DNA of 64,000 nucleotides from assembly GCF_027947535.2 (NCBI RefSeq), contig NZ_JAAGKO020000033.1, forward strand, positions 35,362 to 99,361, written 5' to 3'. The translations under genes were made by a program, and so were the position numbers. This document shows, one piece after another, positions 1-9,871 of this stretch; position 1 is the stretch's first letter, and every line of letters starts with the position of its first letter. The notes below the pieces were generated by a model, which made no database searches, was not told the DNA's origin, and saw nothing but the letters and a program-made list of their open reading frames with translations. Source of the DNA: Streptantibioticus silvisoli. Lineage in GTDB: Bacteria > Actinomycetota > Actinomycetes > Streptomycetales > Streptomycetaceae.

Positions 1-1336
1 TGATGTCCAGGCCCTCGTTCAGCAGGTCCTCGCCGATCACCAGCGGCGGCAGGAACCGCAGCACGTTGCCGTAGGTGCCGCAGGTCAGCACGACCAGCCC
101 GGCCGCGTGGCACGCCTTGGCCACCGCGGCCGCCGTCGCCGCGTCCGGCTCCTTCGCGCCGTCGCGGGTGCCGGAGGCCACCAGCTCCACCGCGATCATC
201 GCGCCGCGCCCGCGCACCTCGCCGATCACGTCGTACTTGTCCATCAGCGCCGCCAGCCGCGGCTTCATGATCTCCTCGATGCGCCGGGCCCGGGCCGGCA
301 GGTCCAGCTCCTTCATCGTCTCGATCGAGCCCAGCGCCGCCGCGCACGCCACCGGGTTGCCGCCGTAGGTGCCGCCCAGGCCGCCGGAGTGCGCCGCGTC
401 CATGATCTCGGCGCGCCCGGTCACCGCCGCCAGCGGCAGGCCGCCCGCGATGCCCTTGGCCGTGGTGATCAGGTCCGGCACGATCCCCTCGTCCTCGCAC
501 GCGAACCACTGGCCGGTCCGGCAGAACCCGGTCTGGATCTCGTCCGCGACGAACACGATCCCGTTGGCCTTCGCGAACTCCGCGATCCGCGGCAGGAAGC
601 CCTTGGCCGGCTCGATGAAGCCGCCCTCGCCGGCGATCGGCTCGATGATGACCGCCGCCACGTTCTCCGCGCCGATCTGCTTGGTGATCTGGTCGATCGC
701 CGCCTCGGCCGCCTCCGCCGCGCACGCCTGCGCGTCGCCCTTCCAGCGGAACGGGTACGCCAGCGGCACCCGGTAGACCTCCGGCGCGAACGGCCCGAAG
801 CCCTGCTTGTACGGCATGTTCTTCGCCGTCAGCGCCATCGTCAGGTTCGTGCGGCCGTGGTAGCCGTGGTCGAAGACGACGACCGCGGTGCGCCGGGTGT
901 GGGCGCGGGCGATCTTGACCGCGTTCTCCACCGCCTCCGCGCCCGAGTTGAACAGCGCCGACTTCTTCGGGTGGTCGCCCGGCGTCAGCTCCGCCAGCCG
1001 CTCGGCCACCTCCACGTACCCCTCGTACGGGGTCACCATGAAGCAGGTGTGGGTGAACGCCTCCAGCTGCTCGGTGGCCCGGCGCACCACGGCCTCGGCG
1101 CTGTTGCCGACCGAGGCGACCGCGATGCCGGACCCGAAGTCGATCAGCGAGTTGCCGTCCACGTCCTCCAGCACGCCGCCGCCCGCGCGGGTGACGAACA
1201 CCGGCAGCGTCACCCCGACGCCGGCCGCGACCGCCGCGTTCTTGCGGGCCAGCAGCTCCAGCGACTTCGGCCCCGGCACGGCGGTGACCAGACGGCGTTC
1301 CTGCGGCAGCGCCGGGCCGCCGGACAGATGGGTCAT
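1..1336 (-). CDS. gabT: 4-aminobutyrate aminotransferase, partial (C-terminal end off the window)
   Basis: PLP-dependent class III aminotransferase that converts GABA and 2-oxoglutarate to succinate semialdehyde and glutamate. The reading frame opens at ATG 1336 (MTHLSGGPALPQERRLV), preceded by GAGGAG, and runs off the left edge after about 445 codons, so only the last few residues are missing. Visible family marks are the N-terminal IDFGSGIAV segment, FNSGAEAVENAVK, the PLP-ring aspartate in VFVADEIQTGF and the Schiff-base lysine in ITTAKGIAGG. It is divergent from the ATPase gene at 1659. A PucR regulator and an aldehyde dehydrogenase lie close by, so GABA or related amine catabolism is the likely context (inference). 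No catalytic residue appears damaged. Confidence 0.95.
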   Translation of the reverse strand, partial: MTHLSGGPALPQERRLVTAVPGPKSLELLARKNAAVAAGVGVTLPVFVTRAGGGVLEDVDGNSLIDFGSGIAVASVGNSAEAVVRRATEQLEAFTHTCFMVTPYEGYVEVAERLAELTPGDHPKKSALFNSGAEAVENAVKIARAHTRRTAVVVFDHGYHGRTNLTMALTAKNMPYKQGFGPFAPEVYRVPLAYPFRWKGDAQACAAEAAEAAIDQITKQIGAENVAAVIIEPIAGEGGFIEPAKGFLPRIAEFAKANGIVFVADEIQTGFCRTGQWFACEDEGIVPDLITTAKGIAGGLPLAAVTGRAEIMDAAHSGGLGGTYGGNPVACAAALGSIETMKELDLPARARRIEEIMKPRLAALMDKYDVIGEVRGRGAMIAVELVASGTRDGAKEPDAATAAAVAKACHAAGLVVLTCGTYGNVLRFLPPLVIGEDLLNEGLDI

Positions 1337-1658
1337 GGGATGCTCCTCGCGATCCGGTGGCGGGCGGTCTGGCCGACCGCGCTGACGACCGCAGGCTAAG
1401 CCCGCCCCCGCCCGCCGGGCATGCGCCGCCGGGGAGTGGTGCCGGGGTGCGGTTTCGACGCGGCGGACAGTTGCCCCGCGGCCGTTGCGCGGCGCCCCAC
1501 CGGCTGCCCCGACCCCCTCGCGGCCCCGCGCGACCGGCGCCGGCACCGGTGCCCGCCGCCGTCCGCGGGCGTGACGAACCTTCAGGGGCCGGGCCCGCTC
1601 GACTACATTGAGGACGATCGCGGTCGGCGACGGTGCGAGGGCTAGGGGCAAGCGGAGT
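1337..1658. other. Divergent intergenic region gabT / VirD4-like ATPase
   Basis: This GC-rich spacer separates gabT (-) from the ATPase (+). It has no convincing ORF. The only element I can support is a candidate sigma-70-like promoter on the + strand near the right end, listed separately. Confidence 0.6.
1581..1609 (+). promoter_or_regulatory. Candidate promoter for the VirD4-like ATPase
   Basis: TTCAGG (1581-1586), a 17-base spacer and TACATT (1604-1609) form a reasonable sigma-HrdB-like promoter about 50 bases upstream of the ATG at 1659. Confidence 0.4.
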
Positions 1659-3767
1659 ATGAACATCGACGGCACGCACGGCACCAGCGACACGACTCCG
1701 GCCGTGCCGCCCGTCCCGCGCCCGGCGGCCCCCCCGCCCCCCATGCCGCACCGGCCCCCCACCGGCGCGCTGGAGACCTGGCTGCGCACCCCCCGCCACG
1801 CCGACGCCCCCGGCATCTACGCCTACGGCCACCACCCCCGCCCCGCCCAGGACCCCGCCCGCCTCCCGGACCGCAAACTGCTGGGGGGAGCGGCGCTGTC
1901 GCTGCTGATCGGGGCGCTGGTGTGGTCGTTGTGCAACGACGAGTACGTCACCTTCTGGTTCTGGCCCTTCCTGTGGCTGACACCGGACTCCTGGCGCGTC
2001 GCCCACCCCGGTGACACCCTCGTGGCCTTCAACGTCACCTCACGCGTCTACTACGTGCTGTGCACCCTGCTGCTGCTCGCCGTCTGCGCCCGCTTCGGCC
2101 GCTGGCGTGAGGTGCTGCGCCGTTACGTGCTTCCGCTGGTGCGGGCGGCGAAGGAGCCGGTGGCCGCCTCGGGGGCGGTCGAGGCCGGGGCGGTGGACGA
2201 TCCGCTGGAGTGGCCGGAGGTGCGGGCGGCCGGCGGGGTGGCGGTGGCCGAGCGGCTGGCGCAGGAGGCGCGGGCCGGGCGGATGAACGACGTCGACTAC
2301 GTGCGGCTGCACCGGGCGTGGCGGATGGCCCGGGGCAGCGCCGACCGGGCGGAGGCGTTCGGCGAGGCGGTGCTGCGGCACGGCGCGGCGGCCTGGACGC
2401 ATCCGTCCGGCGCCCGCGACGTGCCGGACCGCTCGGCGCGGCACGACCTGTACACCGCGCAGGTCCGCATCGGCGCGGCGGACGAGGGCGACCGCAACCC
2501 GTACCAGTACCGCGGGGCGGGCATGGCGCTGGACCCCGCGCTGCTGGGCACGTCGCTGCTGGCGGTCGGGCCGCCCGGTTCCGGCAAGACGCGGCACCTC
2601 GTGCGGCCGGTGGTGGAGTCGCTGTGCCTTCAGGCGCTGGCCGGGACGGCCGCGGTGATCGTCGTCGGGCCGGCCGGCGCGGACCTGGGGCCGGCGGACG
2701 CCTTCGACGTGGTGATCTCGATCGGCGACCCGGCCTCCGCCTACGACCTCGACCTGTACGGCGGCGCTACCGACCCGGACGAGGCGGCCGGGCTGCTGGC
2801 GGCGGCGCTGCTGGACGGGTTCGACAGCGAGCAGAGCGATCCGCGCCGGGCGTCGACCGCGCTGGCGCAGGTGCTCGGCCCGTTCCGGGCGGCGCACGGC
2901 CGGTTCCCGTCGGTACCGGAGCTGCGTGAGCTGCTGGACGGCGGCGCGGCGGCGGTGGCGGCGCTGCGCGAGCGGCTGGACGAGGCCGGCCAGCCCGGCT
3001 GGGCGCGCGAACTGGACTCGCGGTCCCGGCAGTCCGGCCGGCCCGGCGACGTCGGCGCGCTGCTGGCGGACCGGGTGGCGCTGCTGGACCGGCCGGCGTT
3101 CGCGGGGTTCTTCGACGTCAGCGGGCGGACGAAGCCGTTCGCGCTGAGTGCGCTGGAGCACCCGCTGCGGGTCCGGGTCGACCTGCCGGAACGCGGCCAC
3201 ACCGAGGCGTCCCGGATGCTGACCCGGCTGCTGCTGGCCCAGTTCACCGTGGCGGTGACCGGCCGCCGGGACCGGGCGCTGTTCGCCTGCCTGGTGCTGG
3301 ACGACGCGACGCGCGCGGTCACCGCCGACGCGGTCCGCTCCCTGCAACGGCTGCGGTCCGCGCACGCGGGCGCCGTGCTGGCGTTGCGCGGCCTGGACGA
3401 CGTGCCGGAGGCACTGCGCGGTGCGCTGCTGGGCGCCGCGGGCTGCCGGATCGCGCTGTCGGGCGTGTCGACGTGGGACGGCAAGCGGTTCGCCGAGTCC
3501 TGGGGCACGACGTGGGTCGAGGAGGAGGACATCACCCGTACCCCGGACCAGTCCGGCGGCCTGTTCAAGCGGTTCGTCCGCGGGGTGCGGCGGCTCTTCA
3601 CCGGCGAGGCGGCGACCACCGAGTCGGTCACCGTCCGCCGCGTCGAACGGGAACGCTGGTCCGCCTCCGACCTGGCCAACGCGGTCCCCCCGGGCCACGC
3701 GGTCGCCTCCCTGACGACGGTGGGCGGCGAGACGGCCCCACCGGTACTGATCGACCTGCGGGGCTGA
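1659..3767 (+). CDS. Membrane-anchored VirD4/TraG-like ATPase of unknown role
   Basis: A 702-residue protein. The chosen start ATG 1659 (MNIDGTHG) follows GCGGAG; the upstream in-frame ATG at 1608 overlaps the candidate -10 element and has no ribosome site. A Pro-rich N-terminus is followed by two hydrophobic segments (LLGGAALSLLIGALVW and VYYVLCTLLLLAVC), then a nucleotide-binding domain with Walker A GPPGSGKT at about residues 304-311 and a Walker B-like LVLDD near residue 547. The closest architecture is a type IV coupling protein/TraD-like ATPase. Streptomyces homologues are usually labelled only ATP-binding or, loosely, type VI secretion protein; no secretion partners are adjacent. PucR follows after about 130 bases. 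The substrate is unknown. Confidence 0.75.
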   Translation: MNIDGTHGTSDTTPAVPPVPRPAAPPPPMPHRPPTGALETWLRTPRHADAPGIYAYGHHPRPAQDPARLPDRKLLGGAALSLLIGALVWSLCNDEYVTFWFWPFLWLTPDSWRVAHPGDTLVAFNVTSRVYYVLCTLLLLAVCARFGRWREVLRRYVLPLVRAAKEPVAASGAVEAGAVDDPLEWPEVRAAGGVAVAERLAQEARAGRMNDVDYVRLHRAWRMARGSADRAEAFGEAVLRHGAAAWTHPSGARDVPDRSARHDLYTAQVRIGAADEGDRNPYQYRGAGMALDPALLGTSLLAVGPPGSGKTRHLVRPVVESLCLQALAGTAAVIVVGPAGADLGPADAFDVVISIGDPASAYDLDLYGGATDPDEAAGLLAAALLDGFDSEQSDPRRASTALAQVLGPFRAAHGRFPSVPELRELLDGGAAAVAALRERLDEAGQPGWARELDSRSRQSGRPGDVGALLADRVALLDRPAFAGFFDVSGRTKPFALSALEHPLRVRVDLPERGHTEASRMLTRLLLAQFTVAVTGRRDRALFACLVLDDATRAVTADAVRSLQRLRSAHAGAVLALRGLDDVPEALRGALLGAAGCRIALSGVSTWDGKRFAESWGTTWVEEEDITRTPDQSGGLFKRFVRGVRRLFTGEAATTESVTVRRVERERWSASDLANAVPPGHAVASLTTVGGETAPPVLIDLRG

Positions 3768-3895
3768 GGGATGCGTGGGGCCGCGGGGCCTGCGGGCCGA
3801 CGGACCTGCGGCGCGGTCCGCCCGCGGAGCTGATCGCGCCGACCTCGGGAACACGGCTCCGGGCGTGCCCCCGGTGAGGCAGAATCGGAGGCGAT

Positions 3896-5446
3896 ATGCC
3901 TGCCACTCTCGCGTCACTGGTACGCACCCCCGCGCTGAAGCTGACCGTGCTCGCCGGGGCGGAGCGGCTGGACGCCGCGGTGCCGTGGGTGCACACCAGT
4001 GAGCTGGACAATCCGACGCCGTACCTGGCGGGCGGGGAGCTGTTGCTGACCACCGGGCTGAAGCTGGGCGGCGGGCCGCAGGCGTTGCGCGACTACCTGT
4101 ACCGGCTGGCGGACGCGGGCGTGGTCGGGCTGGGGTTCGGCGTGGGGCTGGGGCACGACGAGGTGCCGCGGGCCCTGGTGGAGGCGGCCGAAGAGCGGGG
4201 CCTGCCGTTGCTCAGGGTGCCGCGGCCGACGCCGTTCATCGCGATCAGCAAGGCGGTCTCGGCGGCGGTGGCGGCCGACCAGTACAAGGCGGTGACCAGC
4301 AGTCTTGAGGCGCAGCGGGAGCTGACCCGCGCGGCGCTGTCGCCGGACGGGACCCCGGCGCTGCTGGCCCGGCTGGCGGCGCACGTCGACGGATGGGTGG
4401 CGTTGTACGACGCGTCCGGCGAGGTGGTGGCCGCCGCGCCGCGCTGGGCGGGCAAGCGGGCGGCCCGGCTGGCGGGGGAGACCGAACGGCTGCGGGAGCG
4501 GCCGGCGCCGGCCAGCGTCGCGGTGGCGGACGGCGGCGGGGACGACCGGGTGGAGATGCAGTCGCTGGGCACCGGGCGCCGGCCGCGCGGGTTCCTCGCC
4601 GTCGGCACCGGCGAGCGGCTGGCCGGCGCCGACCGGTACGTGGTGCACGCGGCGGTGGCGCTGCTGACGCTGTCGCTGGAGCAGTCGCGGGCGTTGCAGG
4701 AGGCCGAACAGCGGTTCGGCGCCGCGCTGTTGCGGATGCTGCTGGCCGGTGAGGCGGGCCACGCGCGGGACGTCGCCGGGCAGCGGTACGGCACGTTGCT
4801 GGAGCGGCCGGTGCGGCTGCTGCTGGCCGAACCGGCGCGGCGGCCCGACCCGCAGGGGCCGTCGGACGCGGCGGCGGAGCTGGCGGCGCTGGCCGACCGG
4901 GCGGAGTCGGCGGCGCTGCGGGCGGCGGAACCGCTGCTGGTGGTGGCCGACGGGCCGCGGCTGACGGTGCTGGCGGTCGACGGCGGCGCGGTGCTGGCGG
5001 CCTGCGCCGACCACGCGGCCGACCATCCGGCGCTCGCCCTCGGGCTGTCGGCCGCGGCACCGGCGCAGGACGCGCCGCTGGCCGGCGGGCAGGCGGAACG
5101 GGCGCTGGCGGTGGCGCAGCGGCGCGGGCGCGGCCTGGTGCGGCACGACGAGGTCGGCGCCGGTTCGGTGCTGCCGCTGCTGGCGGACGAGGCGGTTCGG
5201 GCGTTCGCCGAGGGGCTGCTGCGGCCGTTGCGCGAGCACGACGCGACGTCCCGCGGCGACCTGGTCGCGTCGCTGAACGCCTGGCTGTCCCGGCACGGCC
5301 AGTGGGACGCGGCCGCCACCGACCTGGGGGTGCACCGGCACACCCTGCGGTACCGGATGCGCCGGGTGGAGGAGATCCTCGGCCGCTCCCTGGACGACCC
5401 CGACGTCCGCATGGAGCTGTGGCTCGCCCTGAAGACCGGCGCCTGA
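3896..5446 (+). CDS. PucR family transcriptional regulator
   Basis: A 516-residue regulator. Residues 1-125 form the PucR-type N-terminal domain (MPATLASLVRTPALKLTVLA), the middle is a GGDEF-like/CdaR-type module, and the C-terminus carries the HTH_30 helix-turn-helix (AATDLGVHRHTLRYRMRRVE). ATG 3896 follows GGAGGCG at 6-base spacing. PucR-like regulators commonly control purine, GABA and amino-acid catabolic genes. Here the gene sits between gabT and an aldehyde dehydrogenase, and the region just downstream holds an inverted repeat plus three direct repeats that could be its operators (inference). The effector is unknown. Confidence 0.9.
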   Translation: MPATLASLVRTPALKLTVLAGAERLDAAVPWVHTSELDNPTPYLAGGELLLTTGLKLGGGPQALRDYLYRLADAGVVGLGFGVGLGHDEVPRALVEAAEERGLPLLRVPRPTPFIAISKAVSAAVAADQYKAVTSSLEAQRELTRAALSPDGTPALLARLAAHVDGWVALYDASGEVVAAAPRWAGKRAARLAGETERLRERPAPASVAVADGGGDDRVEMQSLGTGRRPRGFLAVGTGERLAGADRYVVHAAVALLTLSLEQSRALQEAEQRFGAALLRMLLAGEAGHARDVAGQRYGTLLERPVRLLLAEPARRPDPQGPSDAAAELAALADRAESAALRAAEPLLVVADGPRLTVLAVDGGAVLAACADHAADHPALALGLSAAAPAQDAPLAGGQAERALAVAQRRGRGLVRHDEVGAGSVLPLLADEAVRAFAEGLLRPLREHDATSRGDLVASLNAWLSRHGQWDAAATDLGVHRHTLRYRMRRVEEILGRSLDDPDVRMELWLALKTGA

Positions 5447-5619
5447 CCGCCGGGGCCCGCCCCACCAGCTCACCGTTCACCGATCCACCGGTTCATCCGC
5501 TTCTCGGGGGCGCCCGCTCAACTCCCCTCGCCGAACCGGCCTACCCGGTGCCTCCCGTGCGCCGTGATGGACAAACGACCGGCGGCGCCGCGCGCCCTAC
5601 CGTGGGGTGGCCAGTACGT

Positions 5620-5708
5620 CATCGGACGTCAGGTCGTCCGATGAACGCGTCCGACCAACGCATCCGATACACACCCCATCCGATACACACCCCATCCGAC
5701 ACACGTCA
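5620..5708. promoter_or_regulatory. Candidate operator cluster upstream of aldehyde dehydrogenase
   Basis: A perfect 9-bp inverted repeat, CATCGGACG-6 nt-CGTCCGATG (5620-5643), is followed by three direct copies of CATCCGATACACACCC at an exact 16-bp period (5661, 5677 and, diverging after CATCCGA, 5693). The TCCGAT core is shared by both elements. The position between pucR and the dehydrogenase suggests PucR binding sites. Confidence 0.5.
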
Positions 5709-5767
5709 CCGACATCGCGGCGTCAACCGAACGATGGTCGGGATCATCCGAAAGGCGGCGAGCCGCA

Positions 5768-7225
5768 ATGTCTGCGACGAGCGAGGCGGTGCACGCGTTC
5801 TGGGTCGCCGGGCGGCCGGCCACCGGCGAGGGGACCTTCGAGGTCACGCACCCCTACGACGGCCGGACCGTGGGCACCGTGAGCGTGCCGACCGATGCGC
5901 AGGTCGAGGAGGCGGTCGCGGCCGCCCACGGCGCGGTCGCCGCGTTCTCGGCCACCCCGGCGCACGTGCGGGCCGCGGCCCTGGACCACGTGGCGCGGCG
6001 GCTGGGGGAGCGGGCGCAGGAGATCGCCGAGCTGATCACCGCCGAGAACGGCAAGCCGATGAAGTGGGCGCGCGGCGAGGTCGGCCGGGCGGCGTCGGTG
6101 TTCCGCTGGGCGGCGGAGGAGGCCCGGCGGTTCAACGGCGGCGAGGCGCAGCGGCTGGACACCGACCCGGGCGGCACCGGGCGGCTCGCGCTGACCCGGC
6201 GGTTCCCGCGCGGCGCGGTCCTGGGCATCGCGCCGTTCAACTTCCCGCTGAACCTGGTGGCGCACAAGGTCGCCCCGGCGATCGCGGTCGGCGCGCCGAT
6301 CATCGTCAAGCCCGCCCCGGCGACCCCGCTGTCCGCGCTGCTGCTGGGCGAACTGCTGGCCGAGACCGACCTGCCGGCCGGCGCGTGGAGCGTGCTGCCG
6401 GTCGCCAACGACAAGATGCCGGCGCTGACCGCCGACGAGCGGCTGCCGGTCATCTCGTTCACCGGTTCCGACACCGTCGGCTTCGCCATCCAGCGGCAGG
6501 TGCCCGCCAAGCACCTCACGCTGGAGCTGGGCGGCAACGCGGCGGCCGTCGTGCTGGCCGACTACGCCTCGGAGCAGGACCTGGAGTGGGCGGCCGGCCG
6601 GATCGCGGTCTTCGCCAACTACCAGGCCGGCCAGTCGTGCATCTCGGTGCAGCGGGTCATCGCCGACGCCGCCGTTTACGACCGGCTGGCGGAGAAGATC
6701 GTGGCGAAGGTCCGCGCCCAGGTCACCGGCGACCCGGCCGACGAGGCGACCGACGTGGGCCCGCTGGTGAGCGAACAGGCCGCCGAGCGGGTGGAGTCCT
6801 GGGTGGCCGACGCGGTCGCCAAGGGCGCCAAGGTGCTCACCGGCGGCGGCCGGCAGGGCGCGTCCTACGAGCCGACCGTGCTGGCCGACCTGCCCGCCGA
6901 CGCGATCCTGGCGGGCGCCGAGGTCTTCGGACCGGTGCTGACGCTGCACCGGGTCGACGGCACCGACGCGGCGTTCGCGGCCGTCAACGACTCGGCCTTC
7001 GGCCTCCAGGCGGGCGTCTTCACCCACGACCTGGCGACCGCCTTCCGGGCCCACCGGGAGCTGGAGGTCGGCGGTGTGATCATCGGCGACGCGCCCTCCT
7101 ACCGGGCCGACCAGATGCCGTACGGCGGTGTGAAGGCGTCCGGCACCGGCCGCGAGGGCGTGGCCAGCGCGATGGCGGACTACACCTACGAACGCGTCCT
7201 GGTGCTGACCGGCCTCGACCTGTGA
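5768..7225 (+). CDS. NAD(P)-dependent aldehyde dehydrogenase
   Basis: A 485-residue ALDH-superfamily enzyme (the family is typically 480-500). It shows cofactor-binding APFNFPLN and VKPAPATPLS, ISFTGS, general-base glutamate in LTLELGGNAA and catalytic cysteine in AGQSCISVQR. Start ATG 5768 follows AAAGGCGGCGAG. It oxidises an aldehyde to the acid; with gabT and PucR nearby, succinate semialdehyde or another amine-derived aldehyde is plausible, but the substrate cannot be read from sequence. A candidate operator cluster lies 60-150 bases upstream. Confidence 0.9.
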   Translation: MSATSEAVHAFWVAGRPATGEGTFEVTHPYDGRTVGTVSVPTDAQVEEAVAAAHGAVAAFSATPAHVRAAALDHVARRLGERAQEIAELITAENGKPMKWARGEVGRAASVFRWAAEEARRFNGGEAQRLDTDPGGTGRLALTRRFPRGAVLGIAPFNFPLNLVAHKVAPAIAVGAPIIVKPAPATPLSALLLGELLAETDLPAGAWSVLPVANDKMPALTADERLPVISFTGSDTVGFAIQRQVPAKHLTLELGGNAAAVVLADYASEQDLEWAAGRIAVFANYQAGQSCISVQRVIADAAVYDRLAEKIVAKVRAQVTGDPADEATDVGPLVSEQAAERVESWVADAVAKGAKVLTGGGRQGASYEPTVLADLPADAILAGAEVFGPVLTLHRVDGTDAAFAAVNDSAFGLQAGVFTHDLATAFRAHRELEVGGVIIGDAPSYRADQMPYGGVKASGTGREGVASAMADYTYERVLVLTGLDL

Positions 7226-7892
7226 TCCGCCGGACCGGTTGACCGCCGTATCCGTTGGCCGCCGGAGCGGTTGACCGCCGCATCCGGTGGCGGCCGGTTC
7301 GCCGGAAGGGGCCGGCCACCGCCTCGCCGGGGGGGCTCCCGCCTCACCGGGGGGCGACCGCTTCACCGGCGAGGCGACCGCTTCACCGGCGGGGCCGAGC
7401 ACTTCACCGGCGGAGCTGCCGCTTCACCGGAGGCGCCGACCGCCTCACCGGCGGGGCCAACCCCCTCACCGGCGGGGCCGAGCGCGTCCCCGGCCCCCTG
7501 CCCACCGCACGCCCCGGCGGCCCGGTCCGCCGTACCGGAACAACGCCCCCCACAGCCCGTCCGACCTCACCACTCGCCCCACCCGACAACAGGGGGCGTC
7601 GCCCGCGTACACGCGGCGGCGCCCCCTTCGCGTCGGGCGGGGCTTCGCACTCGGCGGGACCGTTTCGCGCGCACCTCTGCGGCGGGGCCGTCCCGCTGAC
7701 GTGCCGGAGTCCTTCACACTCCGCCGGGACCGTTCACCTGTGCGTCGGGAAACCGCACGCTGTGCGGCAGTCGTGTCCGAGATGTGCGGTGTCTGATAGG
7801 GAAAGCGTTAATCGGGTACATACGCTCGGGTAGCACTACGTGGTAATCAGAACAGAGCAGGACAACCCGACGCCACGGCGAGGTGAGTTTCC
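7226..7892. other. Long intergenic region with minisatellite
   Basis: This 667-base gap has no credible gene. All frames are open by GC bias, and the apparent proteins are low-complexity Pro/Arg/Gly. It holds the 20/21-bp repeat listed below and a locally AT-richer stretch at about 7795-7850 upstream of the acyl-CoA dehydrogenase that probably contains its promoter. Confidence 0.6.
7340..7486. repeat. 20/21-bp tandem repeat, seven copies
   Basis: TCACCGG cores start at 7344, 7363, 7383, 7404, 7424, 7445 and 7466, giving a 19-21 bp period. The approximate unit is CTTCACCGGCGGGGCCGACC. The copies are imperfect. More degenerate CGCCGG-rich copies extend to the left. Confidence 0.85.
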
Positions 7893-9806
7893 GTGTCCAC
7901 CGCCCCCAAGGTCTCCGAACGCGAAGCCCGGCAGGTCGCCGAGGACGCCCGTGAACAGGACTGGCACAAGCCCAGCTTCGCCAAGGAACTGTTCCTCGGA
8001 CGCTTCCGGCTGGACCTGATCCACCCGCATCCGACCGGGACGACGGAGGACCGGCAGCGCGGTGAGGAGTTCCTCACCAAGCTCCAGGACTTCCTGGCCA
8101 CGAAGGTCGACAGCGCCGAGATCGAGCGCGACGCGCGCATCCCGGACGGTGTCATCGACGGGCTCAAGCAGCTCGGCGCGCTGGGCATGAAGATCGACAC
8201 CAAGTACGGCGGACTCGGTCTGACGCAGGTCTACTACAACAAGGCGCTGGCCATGGCCGGTACCGCCAGCGCGGCGATCGGCGCGCTGCTGTCCGCCCAC
8301 CAGTCGATCGGCGTCCCGCAGCCGCTGAAGATGTTCGGCACCCAGGAGCAGAAGGACGTCTTCCTGCCGCGCTGCGCCCGTACCGACATCTCCGCCTTCC
8401 TGCTGACCGAGCCGGACGTCGGCTCGGACCCGGCGCGGCTGGCGACCGCCGCGGTGCCGGACGGCGACGACTACCTGCTGGACGGCGTCAAGCTGTGGAC
8501 GACCAACGGCGTGGTGGCCGACCTGCTGGTGGTCATGGCGCGGGTGCCGAAGTCCGAGGGGCACAAGGGCGGCATCACCGCGTTCGTGGTCGAGGCGGAC
8601 AGCCCCGGCATCACGGTGGAGAATCGCAACGCCTTCATGGGACTGCGCGGCATCGAGAACGGCGTCACCCGCTTCCACCAGGTCAGGGTCCCGGCCGCCA
8701 ACCGGATCGGCCCGGAGGGCTCCGGCCTGAAGATCGCGCTGACCACCCTCAACACCGGCCGCCTGTCGCTGCCCGCCGCCTGCGCCGGCGCCGCCAAGTG
8801 GTGCCTGAAGATCGCCCGCGAGTGGTCGGCGGCCCGTGAGCAGTGGGGCCGGGCCATCGCGGACCACGAGGCGGTCGGCGCCAAGATCTCCTTCATCGCC
8901 GCGACCACCTTCGCCCTGGAGGCGGTGGTGGACCTGGCCAGCGAGATGGCCGACGAGGACCGCAACGACATCCGGATCGAGGCGGCGCTGGCCAAGCTGT
9001 ACGGCAGCGAGATGTCCTGGCGGATCGCCGACGAGCTGGTGCAGATCCGCGGCGGCCGCGGCTTCGAGACCGCCGCCTCGCTGGCCGCCCGCGGCGAACG
9101 CGCGGTGCCCGCCGAGCAGATGCTGCGCGACCTGCGCATCAACCGGATCTTCGAGGGCTCCACCGAGATCATGCACCTGCTCATCGCCCGCGAGGCGGTC
9201 GACGCCCACCTGTCGGTGGCCGGTGACCTCATCGACCCGGACAAGAGCCTGGGCGACAAGGCGAAGGCGGGCGCGCGGGCCGGCGGCTTCTACGCCCGCT
9301 GGTTGCCCAAGCTGGTCGCCGGTGCCGGTCAACTGCCCAACTCCTACAGTGAGTTCGGCCACCTCGCCGGCCACCTGCGGTACGTCGAGCGCACCTCGCG
9401 CCGGCTGGCCAGGTCCACCTTCTACGCCATGTCGCGCTGGCAGGGGAAGATGGAGACCAAGCAGGGCTTCCTGGGCCGGGTGGTCGACATCGGCGCGGAG
9501 CTGTTCGCGATGAGCGCGGTGTGCGTGCGCGCCGAGAAGCTGGGCGGGAGCGGCGACGACGGACAGGCCGCCCGGCAGCTGGCCGACGCCTTCTGCCAGC
9601 AGTCCCGGCTGCGGGTGGAGGAGCTGTTCGGCCGGCTGTGGAACAACACCGACGACCTGGACCACCAGGTGGTCAAGGCGGTGCTGGCCGGCCGGTACGA
9701 GTGGCTGGAGGACGGCATCATCGACCCGTCCGGCGACGGGCCGTGGATCGCCGACGCCACCCCGGGCCCGTCCGGGAAGGACAACCTCCACCGGCCGATC
9801 CGCTGA
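7893..9806 (+). CDS. Acyl-CoA dehydrogenase (long form)
   Basis: FAD-dependent acyl-CoA dehydrogenase of 637 residues, well above the 380-400 typical of short-chain members, with an extra C-terminal helical domain as in VLCAD/ACAD9-like enzymes. Landmarks are [10 protein letters not shown] (substrate/FAD loop), [16 protein letters not shown] and [15 protein letters not shown] near the FAD adenine site. Start GTG 7893 ([11 protein letters not shown]) has GAGGTGA just upstream. It probably performs the first step of beta-oxidation on longer or branched acyl-CoAs; the chain length is inferred only from architecture. It stands alone, with no thiolase or hydratase adjacent. Confidence 0.92.
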   Translation: MSTAPKVSEREARQVAEDAREQDWHKPSFAKELFLGRFRLDLIHPHPTGTTEDRQRGEEFLTKLQDFLATKVDSAEIERDARIPDGVIDGLKQLGALGMKIDTKYGGLGLTQVYYNKALAMAGTASAAIGALLSAHQSIGVPQPLKMFGTQEQKDVFLPRCARTDISAFLLTEPDVGSDPARLATAAVPDGDDYLLDGVKLWTTNGVVADLLVVMARVPKSEGHKGGITAFVVEADSPGITVENRNAFMGLRGIENGVTRFHQVRVPAANRIGPEGSGLKIALTTLNTGRLSLPAACAGAAKWCLKIAREWSAAREQWGRAIADHEAVGAKISFIAATTFALEAVVDLASEMADEDRNDIRIEAALAKLYGSEMSWRIADELVQIRGGRGFETAASLAARGERAVPAEQMLRDLRINRIFEGSTEIMHLLIAREAVDAHLSVAGDLIDPDKSLGDKAKAGARAGGFYARWLPKLVAGAGQLPNSYSEFGHLAGHLRYVERTSRRLARSTFYAMSRWQGKMETKQGFLGRVVDIGAELFAMSAVCVRAEKLGGSGDDGQAARQLADAFCQQSRLRVEELFGRLWNNTDDLDHQVVKAVLAGRYEWLEDGIIDPSGDGPWIADATPGPSGKDNLHRPIR

Positions 9807-9822
9807 TCCGCACTCCACCGAT

Positions 9823-9860
9823 GGCCGCATCCGCGGTCCGAGCCCACAGCGGATGCGGCC
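9823..9860 (+). promoter_or_regulatory. Perfect 12-bp hairpin just upstream of dxr
   Basis: GGCCGCATCCGC pairs perfectly with GCGGATGCGGCC across a 14-base loop. It ends 11 bases before the dxr ATG and starts 16 bases after the acyl-CoA dehydrogenase stop. It has no U tract. It could be a terminator for the upstream gene, or it could affect dxr ribosome access. Confidence 0.6.
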
Positions 9861-9871
9861 ACAATGGGTGC

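Noticed and set aside
7255..7833. Proline/arginine-rich ORFs in the 7.2-7.9 kb gap
   Set aside because: Three overlapping frames are open over a tandem repeat; none has a ribosome site or recognisable domain.
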